Below are positions 1 through 5,145 of a stretch of 6,482 bases of DNA, piece after piece. Positions within the stretch are counted from its first letter, which is position 1. Every line of letters begins with the position of its first letter. A program made the position numbers and the translations under genes. This DNA is from Alphaproteobacteria bacterium (GTDB lineage: Bacteria > Pseudomonadota > Alphaproteobacteria > Rickettsiales > UBA8987), in NCBI GenBank assembly GCA_023269645.1, contig JAHFPR010000117.1, forward strand, positions 1 through 6,482. Direction: 5' to 3'. The notes under the pieces are model-generated. The model was not told where the DNA came from. It searched no databases and worked only from the letters and a program-made list of their open reading frames with translations.

Positions 1-191
1 AAGACAGAATTGCGTGCGCGCTCCTGATCAAGAGGGCGCATTTGAACAAAGCCATCTGGATTATCTCCGCCGAGATTCAAGCAGAAATGTGTAAGAAGGG
101 CGTTATCAGGGCTTCGAAGACAGACGGGGATATCGAGTTCGCCCTCGACCACCCATAACTGCATTTTCGCTGATTCTGGAGAAGTTGACAT
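1..191 (-). CDS. Unrecognised protein, N-terminal part, cut by the window edge
   Basis: An open frame starts with ATG at 191-189 and runs off the left edge after 63 complete codons. It begins MSTSPESAKMQLWVVEGELD and continues with a mix of charged and hydrophobic residues. There is no signal peptide, membrane segment or motif that I recognise in the visible part. A Shine-Dalgarno-like GGAAG (complement of 197-201) lies 5 nt before the ATG, which supports this start. A cluster of TAGGT half-sites and a TATATT element lie just upstream, so the gene probably has its own regulated promoter downstream of the tRNA gene. The function is unknown. A chance open frame is possible, but the ribosome-binding site and upstream signals argue for a real gene. 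Confidence 0.5.
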   Translation of the reverse strand, partial: MSTSPESAKMQLWVVEGELDIPVCLRSPDNALLTHFCLNLGGDNPDGFVQMRPLDQERARNSV

Positions 192-204
192 AGTTGCTTC
201 CAGA

Positions 205-261
205 GCGACCTATTTGCGACCTAGAGAAAACTAGAGCAAAGAGAATATAGGTCTAACCTAT
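205..261 (-). promoter_or_regulatory. TAGGT half-site cluster and possible promoter of the leftmost gene
   Basis: On the minus strand this stretch holds four TAGGT/ACCTA half-sites. Two form an inverted pair, ATAGGT-3 nt-ACCTAT in plus-strand reading (247-261). Two form a direct pair, GCGACCTA at 205-212 and again at 216-223, 11 bp apart (about one helical turn). A minus-strand TATATT (complement of 244-249, 5/6 to the -10 consensus) overlaps the edge of the palindrome; its -35 is weak. This layout suits a repressor acting on the gene starting at 191. The operator role is inferred from symmetry only. Confidence 0.35.
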
Positions 262-270
262 TGAAAATAA

Positions 271-347
<77 letters not shown>

Positions 348-366
348 ACTGCCTAAAGGAACGCGG

Positions 367-395
367 TGTATAGGGGAATCCGGCGGGAAATGCAA
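367..395 (-). promoter_or_regulatory. Promoter of tRNA-Pro
   Basis: On the minus strand, TTGCAT (complement of 390-395) and TATACA (complement of 367-372) are separated by exactly 17 bp. This predicts a start near 360, about 13 nt before the mature tRNA 5' end at 347. The close fit in sequence, spacing and position makes this a good sigma70-type promoter call. Confidence 0.7.
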
Positions 396-429
396 GCCCG
401 CTTTCATGCGCCTGTGAATCTTGAGTCAT

Positions 430-452
430 GAGTTTTGTGATACACAAGACTC
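430..452. repeat. Inverted repeat between dctA and the tRNA promoter
   Basis: GAGTTTTGTG (430-439) pairs with CACAAGACTC (443-452), ten pairs with one G-T wobble, around a 3-nt loop. A second, partly competing repeat is TTGAGTC (421-427) with GACTCAA (448-454). It lies 15 nt beyond the dctA stop codon and could stall or end dctA transcription or protect its 3' end. No T-run follows on either strand, so it is not a standard intrinsic terminator. Confidence 0.45.
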
Positions 453-466
453 AAAACGCACTCTCC

Positions 467-1855
467 TCATGATTCCAGGTGTGCCGCCTTCTTGCCGGAA
501 AGGATGGCCTTCGCCTGCGCGTAATCGAGATCCTTTTCCCATTTGGAAACGACAATAGTCGCCACGCCGTTGCCGATGAGGTTGGTCAGCGCGCGGCCAA
601 CCGACATCACCCGGTCAATGGCGAATAGCAGTGCCAGCCCGATCATCAGCTTGTCTTTATCGAACATCGGGAACGTATCCAGCGTTGCGGCCAGCACCAC
701 GAACGCGCTGCCATACACGCCCGCCGCGCCTTTGGACGTTACCAGCAACACGCCGAGCAGCATCAACTGCTGGCCGAAGGAAATCTCCACCCCGGTCGCG
801 TGGGCAATGAACATCGCGGCCAGCGTGAAATAAAGCGAGGAGCCATCAAGATTGAACGAGTAGCCGGTAGGCAGCACCATGCCCACCACGGGCCGAGCGC
901 AACCGAGCGCGGTGAGCTTGTCGATCATGCGCGGAAGTACGGTTTCGGAGGAAGACGTGCCGAATACAATCAGCAGTTCCTCCCGGATATAGCGGATGAA
1001 CTGGAAAATGCTGAGCTTGCAATAGAAGCGCAGAATGCTTCCCAGCACCACGATGATGAAGAACACCAGCGTACCGAAAAATACCAGGATCAGCTCGCCG
1101 AGATCCGCCAGCGATCCGATGCCGAATTTGCTTACCGAGTAGGACATCGCACCGAACACGCCGATGGGTGCTAGTTTCACGATAACGCCGATGATGTTGA
1201 AGAATACGTGAGAGAGCTGCTCTACGGATTTGACGATCATCCGGCCTTTCCGCCCCATCATACCCACGCCGCCGGAAAACAGCAACGCCACCAGCAATAC
1301 CTGGAGTATTTCGCCATCTGTGAACGCGCTGCCGAAGGTTTTGGGGATAATATCGAGGAAGAAATCGGTGGTGGAATGCAGCTTGGTGCTTGCTTTGCTC
1401 TTGATTTCATCCATCGACACGACCGTGCCCTGGCAGGAGGAGGTAGAGGCACTGAGAGCGGCCAGTGGGTTGGCATCTGGTTGATTTGTCACCATGCCCT
1501 GGCCAGGGTGGAACACCTGCATGGTCAACAGGCCGATGATGAGTGCCAGCGTGGTGAGAACCTCGAAATAGAGAATGGCCTTCATACCCACGCGCCCGGC
1601 GTGCTTCATATCCTTCATACCCGCGATGCCGCACACGATGGTGCAGAAAATGATCGGCCCGATCATCATTTTAATGAGCTTGATAAAACCATCGCCAAGC
1701 GGCTTGAATTTCACACCCTGGCAGGGCGCAAAATGCCCGACGAGCACACCAAGAATCACCGCGACCACCACCTGGAAAAACAGATCGCGGTAGAACGGTT
1801 TCTTGCGACGCTTGGGGGAATGCCCGGCAGCGGTGGAAGCGGTGGGAGAGGCCAT
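467..1855 (-). CDS. dctA: C4-dicarboxylate symporter DctA
   Basis: A 462-residue inner-membrane secondary transporter of the dicarboxylate/amino acid:cation symporter family, expected to import succinate, fumarate and malate with protons or sodium. It can be followed along E. coli DctA for nearly its whole length (about 430 residues there). Visible landmarks are LGDGFIKLIKMMIGPIIF (53-70), the serine-rich hairpin GTSSSE (299-304), the NLDGS unwound helix motif (335-339), the second hairpin SKGAAG (374-379), and the final helix with D414, R421, N425 and N429. Serine at 418, where amino-acid transporters of the family have Asp, fits a dicarboxylate substrate. Odd points are a 20-residue Ser/Lys/Arg-rich N-terminal extension, an extra stretch at about 122-160 in the variable loop, and Val419 where DctA proteins usually have Glu. 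A weak CAGGG lies 9 nt before the ATG. No clear promoter was found. Confidence 0.95.
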   Translation of the reverse strand: MASPTASTAAGHSPKRRKKPFYRDLFFQVVVAVILGVLVGHFAPCQGVKFKPLGDGFIKLIKMMIGPIIFCTIVCGIAGMKDMKHAGRVGMKAILYFEVLTTLALIIGLLTMQVFHPGQGMVTNQPDANPLAALSASTSSCQGTVVSMDEIKSKASTKLHSTTDFFLDIIPKTFGSAFTDGEILQVLLVALLFSGGVGMMGRKGRMIVKSVEQLSHVFFNIIGVIVKLAPIGVFGAMSYSVSKFGIGSLADLGELILVFFGTLVFFIIVVLGSILRFYCKLSIFQFIRYIREELLIVFGTSSSETVLPRMIDKLTALGCARPVVGMVLPTGYSFNLDGSSLYFTLAAMFIAHATGVEISFGQQLMLLGVLLVTSKGAAGVYGSAFVVLAATLDTFPMFDKDKLMIGLALLFAIDRVMSVGRALTNLIGNGVATIVVSKWEKDLDYAQAKAILSGKKAAHLES

Positions 1856-2286
1856 AATGTATAACCCTGATAATGAATTTCGGTAACTTCAGGCGGCACA
1901 ATCTGCGCCGCGAGGCCATGCCAAATAACGATGCAAGTGCTTGATAAAGGGTGCTACTATGCGCATCCGGTTGTTGCCTGTCAAGAGATTCCCGTTCCGC
2001 CAGGGCTGTTCCGGGCGCGGGGTTGTACAGGGCATGGAGAAGAAAATGTGTACACTGCATCGCGTTTTTCCGCGATTGCAGATCTTCACCCCTTGTTTTT
2101 TCCCGAAGAAATTATTTTCTGCCCGATGATTGTTTACCTAAAGAACTGGAAAAACTGCATTTTTTATTTACTGCTTCCATCGCGGCAATAATACTACCAT
2201 ATTTTTATAATTTTCTTATTGCAATATTGTGTTTTAATGGTATGTATGCGCTATGTTGTTGCGTTTAACTTTTTTGGGAGTGTGTT
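1856..2286. other. Long intergenic region, becoming AT-rich, with small stem-loops
   Basis: There is no convincing normal-sized gene here. The first part, next to dctA, has ordinary GC content and contains a GCGGC/GCCGC stem (1893-1911) that would lie in the dctA leader. At 2055-2081 there is a 10-bp stem (CTGCATCGCG pairing with CGCGATTGCAG, one bulged T) around a T-rich loop; a T-run follows only after about 15 nt, so it is a poor terminator. From about 2090 to 2280 the sequence becomes markedly AT-rich compared with all other parts of the window. Short plus-strand frames through 1931-2268 show no family features, and I treat them as chance. A small RNA cannot be excluded. Confidence 0.5.
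2219..2246 (+). promoter_or_regulatory. Possible promoter of the small hydrophobic ORF
   Basis: TTGCAA (2219-2224) and TATGTA (2241-2246) are spaced 16 bp apart in AT-rich DNA. A start near 2253 would leave a leader of about 34 nt before the ATG at 2287. In such AT-rich sequence a match of this quality can arise by chance, so support is modest. Confidence 0.3.
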
Positions 2287-2349
2287 ATGGGTGTAGTTCT
2301 CATGGGTATTGCCGGCTTGATCTTCGGTGCGGGCGTAGGCATTTTCTAG
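2287..2349 (+). CDS. Possible 20-residue hydrophobic peptide
   Basis: The frame encodes MGVVLMGIAGLIFGAGVGIF and stops at TAG. It has no charged or polar side chains and is rich in Gly with overlapping GxxxG-type spacing, as expected for a single membrane-inserting helix that could self-associate. GGGAG (2276-2280) lies 6 nt before the ATG, a good ribosome-binding site. A candidate promoter lies upstream, and a perfect 14-bp inverted repeat begins 34 nt after the stop. The peptide resembles, in size and hydrophobicity only, very short membrane toxins of type I toxin-antitoxin loci such as Ibs. I see no sequence match to a named family. A regulatory leader or a chance frame are alternatives. 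Confidence 0.4.
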   Translation: MGVVLMGIAGLIFGAGVGIF

Positions 2350-2382
2350 CGTTCTCTATTTAAGAACCTGTTCATAGTCATA

Positions 2383-2413
2383 CCAGATAATATTCTGTAA
2401 GAATATTATCTGG
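2383..2413. repeat. Perfect 14-bp inverted repeat with 3-nt loop
   Basis: CCAGATAATATTCT (2383-2396) is followed by GTA and its exact reverse complement (2400-2413). A perfect 14-bp match is very unlikely by chance. No T-run follows on either strand, so it is not a classical terminator. It lies between the small hydrophobic ORF and the pheA leader. It could therefore be a 3' hairpin for the former or a repressor operator near the start of the latter. A TATAGA at 2420-2425 just downstream might be a -10 element, but no good -35 is seen. Confidence 0.7.
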
Positions 2414-2484
2414 AAACACTATAGAATCTCACCGGGCTGAGGCGAAGGGAGAGCCCATAGCCTTTTCTGCCGCCGACATTATTA

Positions 2485-2514
2485 GCCTCCTCGCCGGGAG
2501 CGACGTGCGGAGGC
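2485..2514 (+). repeat. Stem-loop covering the leader-peptide ribosome-binding site
   Basis: GCCTCC (2485-2490) pairs with GGAGGC (2509-2514), and inside it TCGC (2491-2494) pairs with GCGA (2500-2503), leaving the loop CGGGA. The GGAGG arm is the Shine-Dalgarno of the possible Phe leader peptide, so the fold would hide it. The loop exposes a GGA, the core of a CsrA binding site, and a second GGA lies in the 3' arm. Confidence 0.5.
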
Positions 2515-2558
2515 AGGTGTGTCTGGATTCTTCTTTTTTCTTCCGTCGCCCGCGCTAG
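2505..2558 (+). CDS. Possible Phe-rich leader peptide of pheA
   Basis: From GTG at 2505 the frame reads MRRQVCLDSSFFFRRPR and ends at TAG. It contains three consecutive Phe codons (2535-2543) shortly before the stop. GGGAG (2496-2500) lies 4 nt before this GTG. An alternative in-frame GTG at 2517 has GGAGG 3 nt upstream and gives a 13-residue peptide. This resembles the E. coli pheL leader, where ribosome stalling at Phe codons when charged tRNA-Phe is scarce lets transcription continue into pheA. A stem-loop covers the stop codon, and a terminator-like hairpin with a T-run follows, as attenuation requires. The main doubt is that the Phe codons lie in a pyrimidine-rich tract that also gives a Phe run in the +2 frame (GTG at 2519). 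Confidence 0.42.
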   Translation: MRRQVCLDSSFFFRRPR

Positions 2559-2570
2559 CTGCGTGGCGGC
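2545..2570 (+). repeat. Stem-loop across the leader-peptide stop codon
   Basis: CGCC-CGCG (2547-2554) pairs with TGCG-GGCG (2560-2568, one bulged T), extended by two more pairs, around the loop CTAGC. Most pairs are G-C, so it should be stable. The 5' arm lies immediately after the Phe codons, so a ribosome stalled there would cover it and free the 3' arm. This is the behaviour expected of the 1:2 stem in an attenuator. Confidence 0.5.
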
Positions 2571-2628
2571 AATTGAACCGGATTAGTGCTCGTCCTCCAA
2601 GTAACTGCTTCACATCTTTTCCTGGAAC

Positions 2629-2654
2629 GCACCGGGAGCCGTGCCGATCTTTTT
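2629..2654 (+). terminator. Terminator-like hairpin before pheA (possible attenuator)
   Basis: GCAC-GG (2629-2635, one bulged C) pairs with CCGTGC (2639-2644) around the loop GAG, and five Ts follow at 2650-2654. The stem is short and the T-run starts 5 nt after it, so it is at best a weak intrinsic terminator. Its 5' arm could instead pair with GTGC (2586-2589), or ACGCA (2627-2631) with TGCGT (2560-2564). Such alternatives would serve as antiterminators. Confidence 0.35.
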
Positions 2655-2664
2655 GAGTGAGGTG

Positions 2665-2693
2665 TTGACACTTCCCTCCTCTCCCCCCACATT
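2665..2693 (+). promoter_or_regulatory. Possible pheA promoter giving a leaderless mRNA
   Basis: A perfect -35 TTGACA (2665-2670) is followed 17 bp later by CACATT (2688-2693), which keeps the two most important -10 bases, A at position 2 and T at position 6. The predicted start is 2700, exactly the A of the pheA ATG. The -10 match is otherwise poor, so this rests on the -35, the geometry and the absence of a Shine-Dalgarno. Confidence 0.35.
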
Positions 2694-2699
2694 ACCCCC

Positions 2700-3554
2700 A
2701 TGACACACGATCCCAAAAACACCATCGCCTTCCAGGGTATCGCCGGGGCGCATTCGGATGCCGCCTGCAAGCACGCTTACCCCTATATGCACACGCTGCC
2801 CTGCCCTGCCTTTGAGGATGTGTTCGCGGCGGTGGAGGAAGGCCGGGCGGTACTGGCGCACATCCCCATCGAGAATTCCAGCGCAGGGAGAGTAGCAGAA
2901 GTGCATAACCTGCTGCCACACACCAAGCTGCACATTGTCGGCGAATATTTCCACAAGGTGCGGCATCATTTGCTGGGGCTGAAGGGCGCGAAGCTGGAGG
3001 ATGTGAAAGCCGTCTATTCCCATCCGCAGGCACTCATGCAATGCCGCCTCTCCTGCCGGAAACTTGGGCTGGCACAGGAGCCTTATTTCGATACCGCCGC
3101 CGCCGCGCAGCAAATCGCGGAGTGGAAGGATAAAAGCAAGGCCGCGCTGGCTTCCGACCTCGCGGGGGAGCTTTATGGCCTGCAGATTCTGCAAGAAGAT
3201 ATGCAGGATAGCCCGAACAATACCACGCTGTTCGTGGCATTTGCGAAAGAGCCGGAGGAAATCAATTTTGCAAAGGAAAAACAGGTGCTCACCACCATGT
3301 TGTTCACCACGCGCAACATCGCGGCTGGGCTTTATAAGGCACTCGGCGGCTTCGCCACGAACGGCGTGAACCTGGTGAAGCTGGAAAGCTACATTCCGGA
3401 TTACGCGGCGGGCACGGCGCAGTTTTTCATTACGTTCGAGGGATACCCGGAGGAAAAACGTGTGAGCCACGCGCTGGAGGAACTCGGCTTCTTCACGAAA
3501 AACGCCCGGTTGCTGGGGGTTTATCCAGCGGATGCGGTGCGGTATAAAGCCTGA
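2700..3554 (+). CDS. pheA: Prephenate dehydratase with ACT domain
   Basis: A 284-residue monofunctional cytosolic enzyme converting prephenate to phenylpyruvate, the committed step to phenylalanine. It lacks the chorismate mutase domain of enteric PheA, as usual in alphaproteobacteria. The two-lobed catalytic domain covers about 8-182, with FQGIAGAHSDAA (11-22) and IPIENSSAGRV (55-65). The Phe-binding ACT domain covers about 197-276, with ALGGFATNGVNLVKLES (214-230). The catalytic Thr-Arg-Phe motif reads Thr176-Leu177-Phe178: the Arg is replaced by Leu. The start is firm because the conserved N-terminus begins just after it and an in-frame TGA lies at 2658-2660 with no other ATG, GTG or TTG between. 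No Shine-Dalgarno exists, as the 29 bases before the ATG are mostly C and T. Upstream lie a possible Phe attenuator and a TTGACA promoter. Its 3' end overlaps convergent tyrA by 34 bp. Confidence 0.96.
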   Translation: MTHDPKNTIAFQGIAGAHSDAACKHAYPYMHTLPCPAFEDVFAAVEEGRAVLAHIPIENSSAGRVAEVHNLLPHTKLHIVGEYFHKVRHHLLGLKGAKLEDVKAVYSHPQALMQCRLSCRKLGLAQEPYFDTAAAAQQIAEWKDKSKAALASDLAGELYGLQILQEDMQDSPNNTTLFVAFAKEPEEINFAKEKQVLTTMLFTTRNIAAGLYKALGGFATNGVNLVKLESYIPDYAAGTAQFFITFEGYPEEKRVSHALEELGFFTKNARLLGVYPADAVRYKA

Positions 3555-4732
3555 TAGGTTTTTTGCCCTTCCCGCAGCAGGGATTCAAGCGTTTCCTGCC
3601 TCAAATTATCAATAGCCATGCCTATGGCATTCACTGTATCTCTATAGTGCTGCATCGCTTTGGATACTTTCACGGAATTTGCAATGATCGTATCCGCCGC
3701 CTGCGTTGGCTCAACGGCAAGCAGGCATTTTGTAAAGCCCCTGAACCCTGCGCCAATCGCCAAATCATACTCTTGTGTTGTCATGCTATCCATCACGGGC
3801 GCGGCCACTAATAACGGGATCATGCGGGTGTAGACACATTCAGGATCCACAGGTTCAAGCGGTATTTCACTAGCCTCCTTACGTGCTTTCTTTCTCTGAT
3901 CCTGTGCCGCCGCCAGATAGGCTTCTAGCTGCTGCGTTTCACGATGCATCACAAGCTGCGCAAGAGCATCCCATCGCTTCAAAAAATCACCTATATAGGC
4001 CGCCACATTGGGGCCATTCGCATGAAAAATATCGCGCCACATCGCAACGTCGGAACCACACAGGCGCAGAAAACTCTGAAATGATGGAGAAGCAACGGCT
4101 TTCTCCGCGCGTGCTTCCGACTGGCCGGAAAGCATCACGCCGTAAGCAGAACATAATGCCTGAATAGAATGGGAAACATGGGCATAGATTTTATCATGCT
4201 CCATAACATCTATATTCGTTACCCGCGCGCCTGCCGCCTTCCACATCGCCTCAATTTTGGCGTGTGCCCAATCATGCGTGTAAGGATATTCCGTCAGCAG
4301 CACATTCTTGCCCCCGAACAGTTCCATGAAGGCCGCATCGGGGCCGGATTTTTCTGTGCCCGCGATGGGGTGGCCTGGAACGAAACAGCGTTGCTGTTCC
4401 GGCGAAAGCGCGTCCCAAATATCCTGGGAGGGCTGTGTTTTCACCGAGCCAACATCGGTGAGGATAGCACCCGGCGCAAGATGCGGGGCGATCTTCGCAG
4501 CCAATGCTCGGTAGGTGGAAAGCGGCGTACACAGCACCACGATTTCCGCGCCCTTCACGGCCTGCGCCGCATTGGCCTCCGCTTCATCAATAATACCCAG
4601 TTCCTTCGCGCGGATGCCGTTCACCGGATCGCAGCCGACGATGGTTTTCACCGCCCCGGCCTTTTTCAGTGCCAGTGCCAGTGACCCACCGATCAGTCCC
4701 ACCCCGATAATGGCAATGCGCGAGAACATCAT
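3521..4732 (-). CDS. tyrA: Prephenate dehydrogenase with duplicated C-terminal domain
   Basis: This enzyme oxidatively decarboxylates prephenate (or arogenate) with NAD(P)+ towards tyrosine. The Rossmann domain carries GVGLIGGS (10-17). Asp35 at the end of the second strand favours NAD+ over NADP+. Catalytic His121 sits in GHPIAGTEKSG, and the helical domain has HDKIYAHVSH (179-188) and MWRDIFHAN (231-239). The usual family length is about 280-310 residues, ending near 283 here, but the protein is 403 long. The tail, about 300-395, resembles a second copy of the helical dimerisation domain, with GFRGFTK (329-335) and an ADTIIAN stretch (346-352). It is not an obvious ACT domain. The ATG overlaps the csrA stop as ATGA and has only a weak GGA before it, implying translational coupling. 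The 3' end overlaps convergent pheA, leaving no room for a separate terminator. Confidence 0.95.
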   Translation of the reverse strand: MMFSRIAIIGVGLIGGSLALALKKAGAVKTIVGCDPVNGIRAKELGIIDEAEANAAQAVKGAEIVVLCTPLSTYRALAAKIAPHLAPGAILTDVGSVKTQPSQDIWDALSPEQQRCFVPGHPIAGTEKSGPDAAFMELFGGKNVLLTEYPYTHDWAHAKIEAMWKAAGARVTNIDVMEHDKIYAHVSHSIQALCSAYGVMLSGQSEARAEKAVASPSFQSFLRLCGSDVAMWRDIFHANGPNVAAYIGDFLKRWDALAQLVMHRETQQLEAYLAAAQDQRKKARKEASEIPLEPVDPECVYTRMIPLLVAAPVMDSMTTQEYDLAIGAGFRGFTKCLLAVEPTQAADTIIANSVKVSKAMQHYRDTVNAIGMAIDNLRQETLESLLREGQKTYQALYRTASAG

Positions 4733-5145
4733 GCGTCCGGCTTCGCGTTACACGAACCATCCGGCAAGCCTTCCCTAAGGCCATCCGGCACTGGCGGCAC
4801 GGGTTCCGCCATGCCCTTGTTCCGGGAAAGGGTGAGTCTGGAGGAAGATGTATTTCCCGGCGGGGCGGCGGCGGGAGAAGGAACTTCCGCGCTTTTCTCG
4901 CGGTTGAAGTTCGTGCCGCCCAGGCCTGAAATCGCATCGGTGAAATCGTCTGCGCCAAGCTGCGCCATCTGCGCCGAGATGTTTTCCTGCACCACGCGAT
5001 CATGGATTTCCTTGCGCAGCACGGTGGCACTGGAGGGGAACTCGAAGCCCAGCTTCACGGAGCGTCCCTTGATCTCCATGACCTTCACTTCGATCGTATC
5101 GTTGATGATGATGGATTCACCGAGTTTTCTGACCAGGTAAAGCAT
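4729..5145 (-). CDS. csrA: RNA-binding regulator CsrA with long C-terminal tail
   Basis: CsrA/RsmA is a small homodimeric protein that binds GGA motifs in mRNA leaders, commonly blocking ribosome binding or changing mRNA stability. Residues 1-58 match the family: MLYLVRKLGESIIIND aligns with the E. coli start, and the RNA-binding Leu4, Arg6 and Arg44 are present (Arg7 is Lys). The usual length is 60-75 residues. Here it continues to 138, first with an Ala/Gly/Asp-containing stretch and then a Pro/Ser/Ala-rich, probably disordered tail. AGGA lies 10 nt before the ATG. It sits 28 bp after serB and overlaps tyrA by 4 bp, so it is probably co-transcribed with both. That is unusual, because in many bacteria csrA lies near flagellar or tRNA genes. 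ACAGGAAT over its own ribosome-binding site could allow autoregulation. Confidence 0.92.
   Translation of the reverse strand: MLYLVRKLGESIIINDTIEVKVMEIKGRSVKLGFEFPSSATVLRKEIHDRVVQENISAQMAQLGADDFTDAISGLGGTNFNREKSAEVPSPAAAPPGNTSSSRLTLSRNKGMAEPVPPVPDGLREGLPDGSCNAKPDA

Noticed and set aside
1858..1886. TTACCG-17 bp-TATACA on the minus strand just before dctA
   Set aside because: The -10 would lie only 2 nt before the ATG, placing the start inside the coding region, so it cannot serve this start codon.
1905..1925. Sigma54-like TTGGCATGGCC element upstream of dctA
   Set aside because: The spacing between GG and GC is 9 rather than the 10 bp required, and the TTGC half is not matched, so I do not call a sigma54 promoter despite its frequent use for dctA in rhizobia.
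2055..2100. Stem-loop at 2055-2081 followed by a T-run as an intrinsic terminator
   Set aside because: The T-run begins about 15 nt after the stem, too far for a standard terminator, and no gene clearly ends before it.
1931..2268. Three overlapping plus-strand frames of 62-105 codons upstream of the small peptide
   Set aside because: Their translations are Cys- and aromatic-rich without family motifs, they overlap in different frames, and composition changes midway; they look like chance open frames.
2429..2479. Minus-strand 16-residue frame with a perfect AGGAGG 6 nt before its ATG
   Set aside because: The AGGAGG is the complement of the 5' arm of the 2485-2514 stem-loop, so it is explained by the inverted repeat; the peptide shows no features and nothing downstream on that strand suggests a leader.
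2519..2656. Plus-strand 45-residue frame from GTG 2519 with four Phe codons and ideal Shine-Dalgarno spacing
   Set aside because: It runs through all downstream stems to the T-run and has no recognisable protein features. A short peptide ending at 2558 is a better leader, although this frame remains an alternative start.
2610..3470. Long minus-strand open frame (286 codons) opposite pheA
   Set aside because: pheA on the plus strand is unmistakable by its motifs; the antisense frame has no family features and is a product of codon bias in GC-rich DNA.
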